Origin: Ottowia sp.
GTDB lineage: Bacteria; Pseudomonadota; Gammaproteobacteria; Burkholderiales; Burkholderiaceae_C
NCBI GenBank assembly: GCA_023228705.1
Contig: JALOAS010000080.1
Span: 1-14,863 of the forward strand
Direction: 5' to 3'
Length of the DNA: 14,863 nt
Part shown: in pieces, positions 13,618 through 14,863 of the stretch
Layout of the letters: each line of letters begins with the position of its first letter
Position numbering within the stretch: the stretch's first letter is position 1
Translations under genes and position numbers: made by a program
The notes under the pieces: generated by a model
The model's input: the letters and a program-made list of their open reading frames with translations, nothing else
What the model was told of the DNA's origin: nothing
Databases searched by the model: none

Positions 13618-14863
13618 ATGAAGCCCTCCGATCTTCCCGATACCGAACGAACCCGATGGCCTGGTCCCAGCGGGCAGCAGCCCGTGCTGCGCGTGCGCGG
13701 TGCGCGCACGCACAACCTGCGCAACCTGGACCTGGACATCCCGAGGAACCAGCTCGTGGTCATCACCGGGCTGTCGGGCTCGGGCAAGTCCTCGCTGGCG
13801 TTTGACACGCTGTACGCCGAGGGGCAGCGGCGCTATGTGGAGAGCCTGTCCAGCTACGCGCGCCAGTTCCTGCAGGTGATGGACAAGCCCGACGTGGACC
13901 TGATCGAGGGGCTGTCTCCGGCGATTGCCATCCAGCAGAAGGCGGCCAGCCACAACCCGCGCTCGACCGTGGGAACGGTCACCGAGATCCACGACTACCT
14001 GCGCCTGCTGTTTGCGCGCGCTGGCACGCCGCATTGTCCCGACCATGGCCTGCCGCTGCGCGCGCAGTCGGTTGCGGAAATGGTCGATGCCGCGCTGGCG
14101 CTGCGCGAGGGCAGCAGGCTGATGGTTCTTGCGCCGCTGGCGCGACAGAAAAAAGGCGCGTTTGCCGAGCTCTTTGACCGCATGCAGGCCAGCGGGTACA
14201 TCCGGTTTCGCGTCGACGGCCAGATCCATGACGCCAGCGACCTGCCGGTTCTGAACCCGGCGGGCCGGCACGACGTGGACGTGGTCGTGGACCGGCTGCG
14301 CGTGCGCGCGGACGCTGCGGCCCGGCTGGCCGACAGCCTGGAAACCGCGCTGCGCCTGGCCGATGGCCGCGCCGTGCTGCTCGACATGGACCAGGACAAG
14401 GAGCACGCGTTCAACAGCGCCTACGCTTGCCCGCTGTGCGACTATTCGCTGCCCGAGCTGGAGCCCCGGCTGTTTTCATTCAATTCGCCGCTGGGCGCCT
14501 GCCCCACCTGCGACGGACTGGGCAGCGAGGAATTCTTTGACGCCGAGCGCGTGGTGGCCTTTCCCAGCGTGAGCCTGGCCGGCGGCGCGATCAAGGGCTG
14601 GGACCGGCGCAACGCGTATTATTTTTCGCTGCTGCAAAGCCTGGCCGCGCACTACGGCTTTGACCTGGGCGCGCCGTTTGAGTCGCTGCCCGCGCGCGTC
14701 CAGCAGGTCCTGCTGCACGGCTCGGGCAACGAGGCGATCCCGTTCAGCTACGGCAGCGACGCCGGCGCGCCGGTGGTCAAGGCGCACCCTTTCGAGGGGG
14801 TGCTGCCCAACATGGCGCGCCGCTTCCGCGAAACCAGCTCGTCCATCGTGCGCGAGGAGCTGG
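13618..14863 (+). CDS. uvrA: Excinuclease ABC subunit A (5' part; runs off the window)
   Basis: This is the DNA-damage recognition ATPase of nucleotide excision repair. About 415 codons are visible of a family usually near 940-1000 residues; the frame is open at the right edge. After a 20-residue N-terminal extension it reads LRVRGARTHNLRNLDLDIPR, Walker A GLSGSGKSS (51-59), TLYAEGQRRYVESLSSYARQ, GLSPAIAIQQKAASHNPRST and GTVTEIHDYLRLL. The first zinc module is C271-x2-C274-x20-C295-x2-C298 (CPLC...CPTC), with LEPRLFSFNSPLGAC between. The start is ATG 13618. No strong ribosome site is seen and a TTG four codons upstream is possible. It is divergent from the DsrE-like gene; in many proteobacteria uvrA is divergent from the ssb side. 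Confidence 0.97.
   Translation, partial: MKPSDLPDTERTRWPGPSGQQPVLRVRGARTHNLRNLDLDIPRNQLVVITGLSGSGKSSLAFDTLYAEGQRRYVESLSSYARQFLQVMDKPDVDLIEGLSPAIAIQQKAASHNPRSTVGTVTEIHDYLRLLFARAGTPHCPDHGLPLRAQSVAEMVDAALALREGSRLMVLAPLARQKKGAFAELFDRMQASGYIRFRVDGQIHDASDLPVLNPAGRHDVDVVVDRLRVRADAAARLADSLETALRLADGRAVLLDMDQDKEHAFNSAYACPLCDYSLPELEPRLFSFNSPLGACPTCDGLGSEEFFDAERVVAFPSVSLAGGAIKGWDRRNAYYFSLLQSLAAHYGFDLGAPFESLPARVQQVLLHGSGNEAIPFSYGSDAGAPVVKAHPFEGVLPNMARRFRETSSSIVREEL

Noticed and set aside
1..14863. CRISPR arrays, insertion sequences, tRNA or rRNA genes
   Set aside because: No regularly spaced repeats, transposase-like proteins, terminal inverted repeats or tRNA/rRNA signatures were seen on either strand.

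Overview
The window looks like a stretch of a GC-rich betaproteobacterial chromosome, most likely order Burkholderiales. The reasons are the strongly GC-biased third codon positions and the ssb / MFS transporter / uvrA neighbourhood at the right end, an arrangement I know from that order. Genus cannot be read from the sequence. About a dozen genes are supported, in four blocks.

Left edge and leader (1-858). The last 14 codons of an unrecognised + strand gene end at 46. About 800 bases without a convincing gene follow. They hold a strong hairpin whose U-tract points to the minus strand (107-145), a candidate sigma70 promoter (302-330), and a structured, terminator-ended RNA segment (about 337-603). 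The last of these is either a small RNA or an attenuated 5' leader for the genes downstream.

Polysaccharide block (859-6910, all +). Four genes follow in order: an outer-membrane beta-barrel protein, an 807-residue fusion of UDP-glucose 6-dehydrogenase with UDP-glucuronate decarboxylase (UDP-xylose synthase), a membrane-embedded processive family-2 glycosyltransferase without a PilZ domain, and an SDR sugar-nucleotide epimerase of the dTDP-L-rhamnose 4-epimerase type. Read together they form a compact synthase-type glycan cassette: the fusion makes UDP-xylose from UDP-glucose, the epimerase may convert a nucleotide sugar, the synthase polymerises and translocates, and the barrel may serve the outer membrane. 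This is the most interesting part of the window. The biochemical reading of each enzyme is solid, but the identity of the polymer is inference.

Metabolic block (6911-10280, minus strand). A glutamate-synthase-like FMN/[3Fe-4S] protein carries two N-terminal CDGSH iron-sulfur motifs. It is followed by a family III (CaiB/BaiF) CoA-transferase that probably starts at TTG. A short orphan C-terminal fragment, possibly of a carboxymuconolactone-decarboxylase-like protein, lies downstream.

ssb-uvrA block (10364-14863). ssb and a YajR-like MFS transporter are on the minus strand and uvrA is on the + strand, running off the window. Two genes sit between the transporter and uvrA and converge on each other: an ecotin-type serine protease inhibitor with a lipoprotein signal, and a secreted DsrE-like protein.
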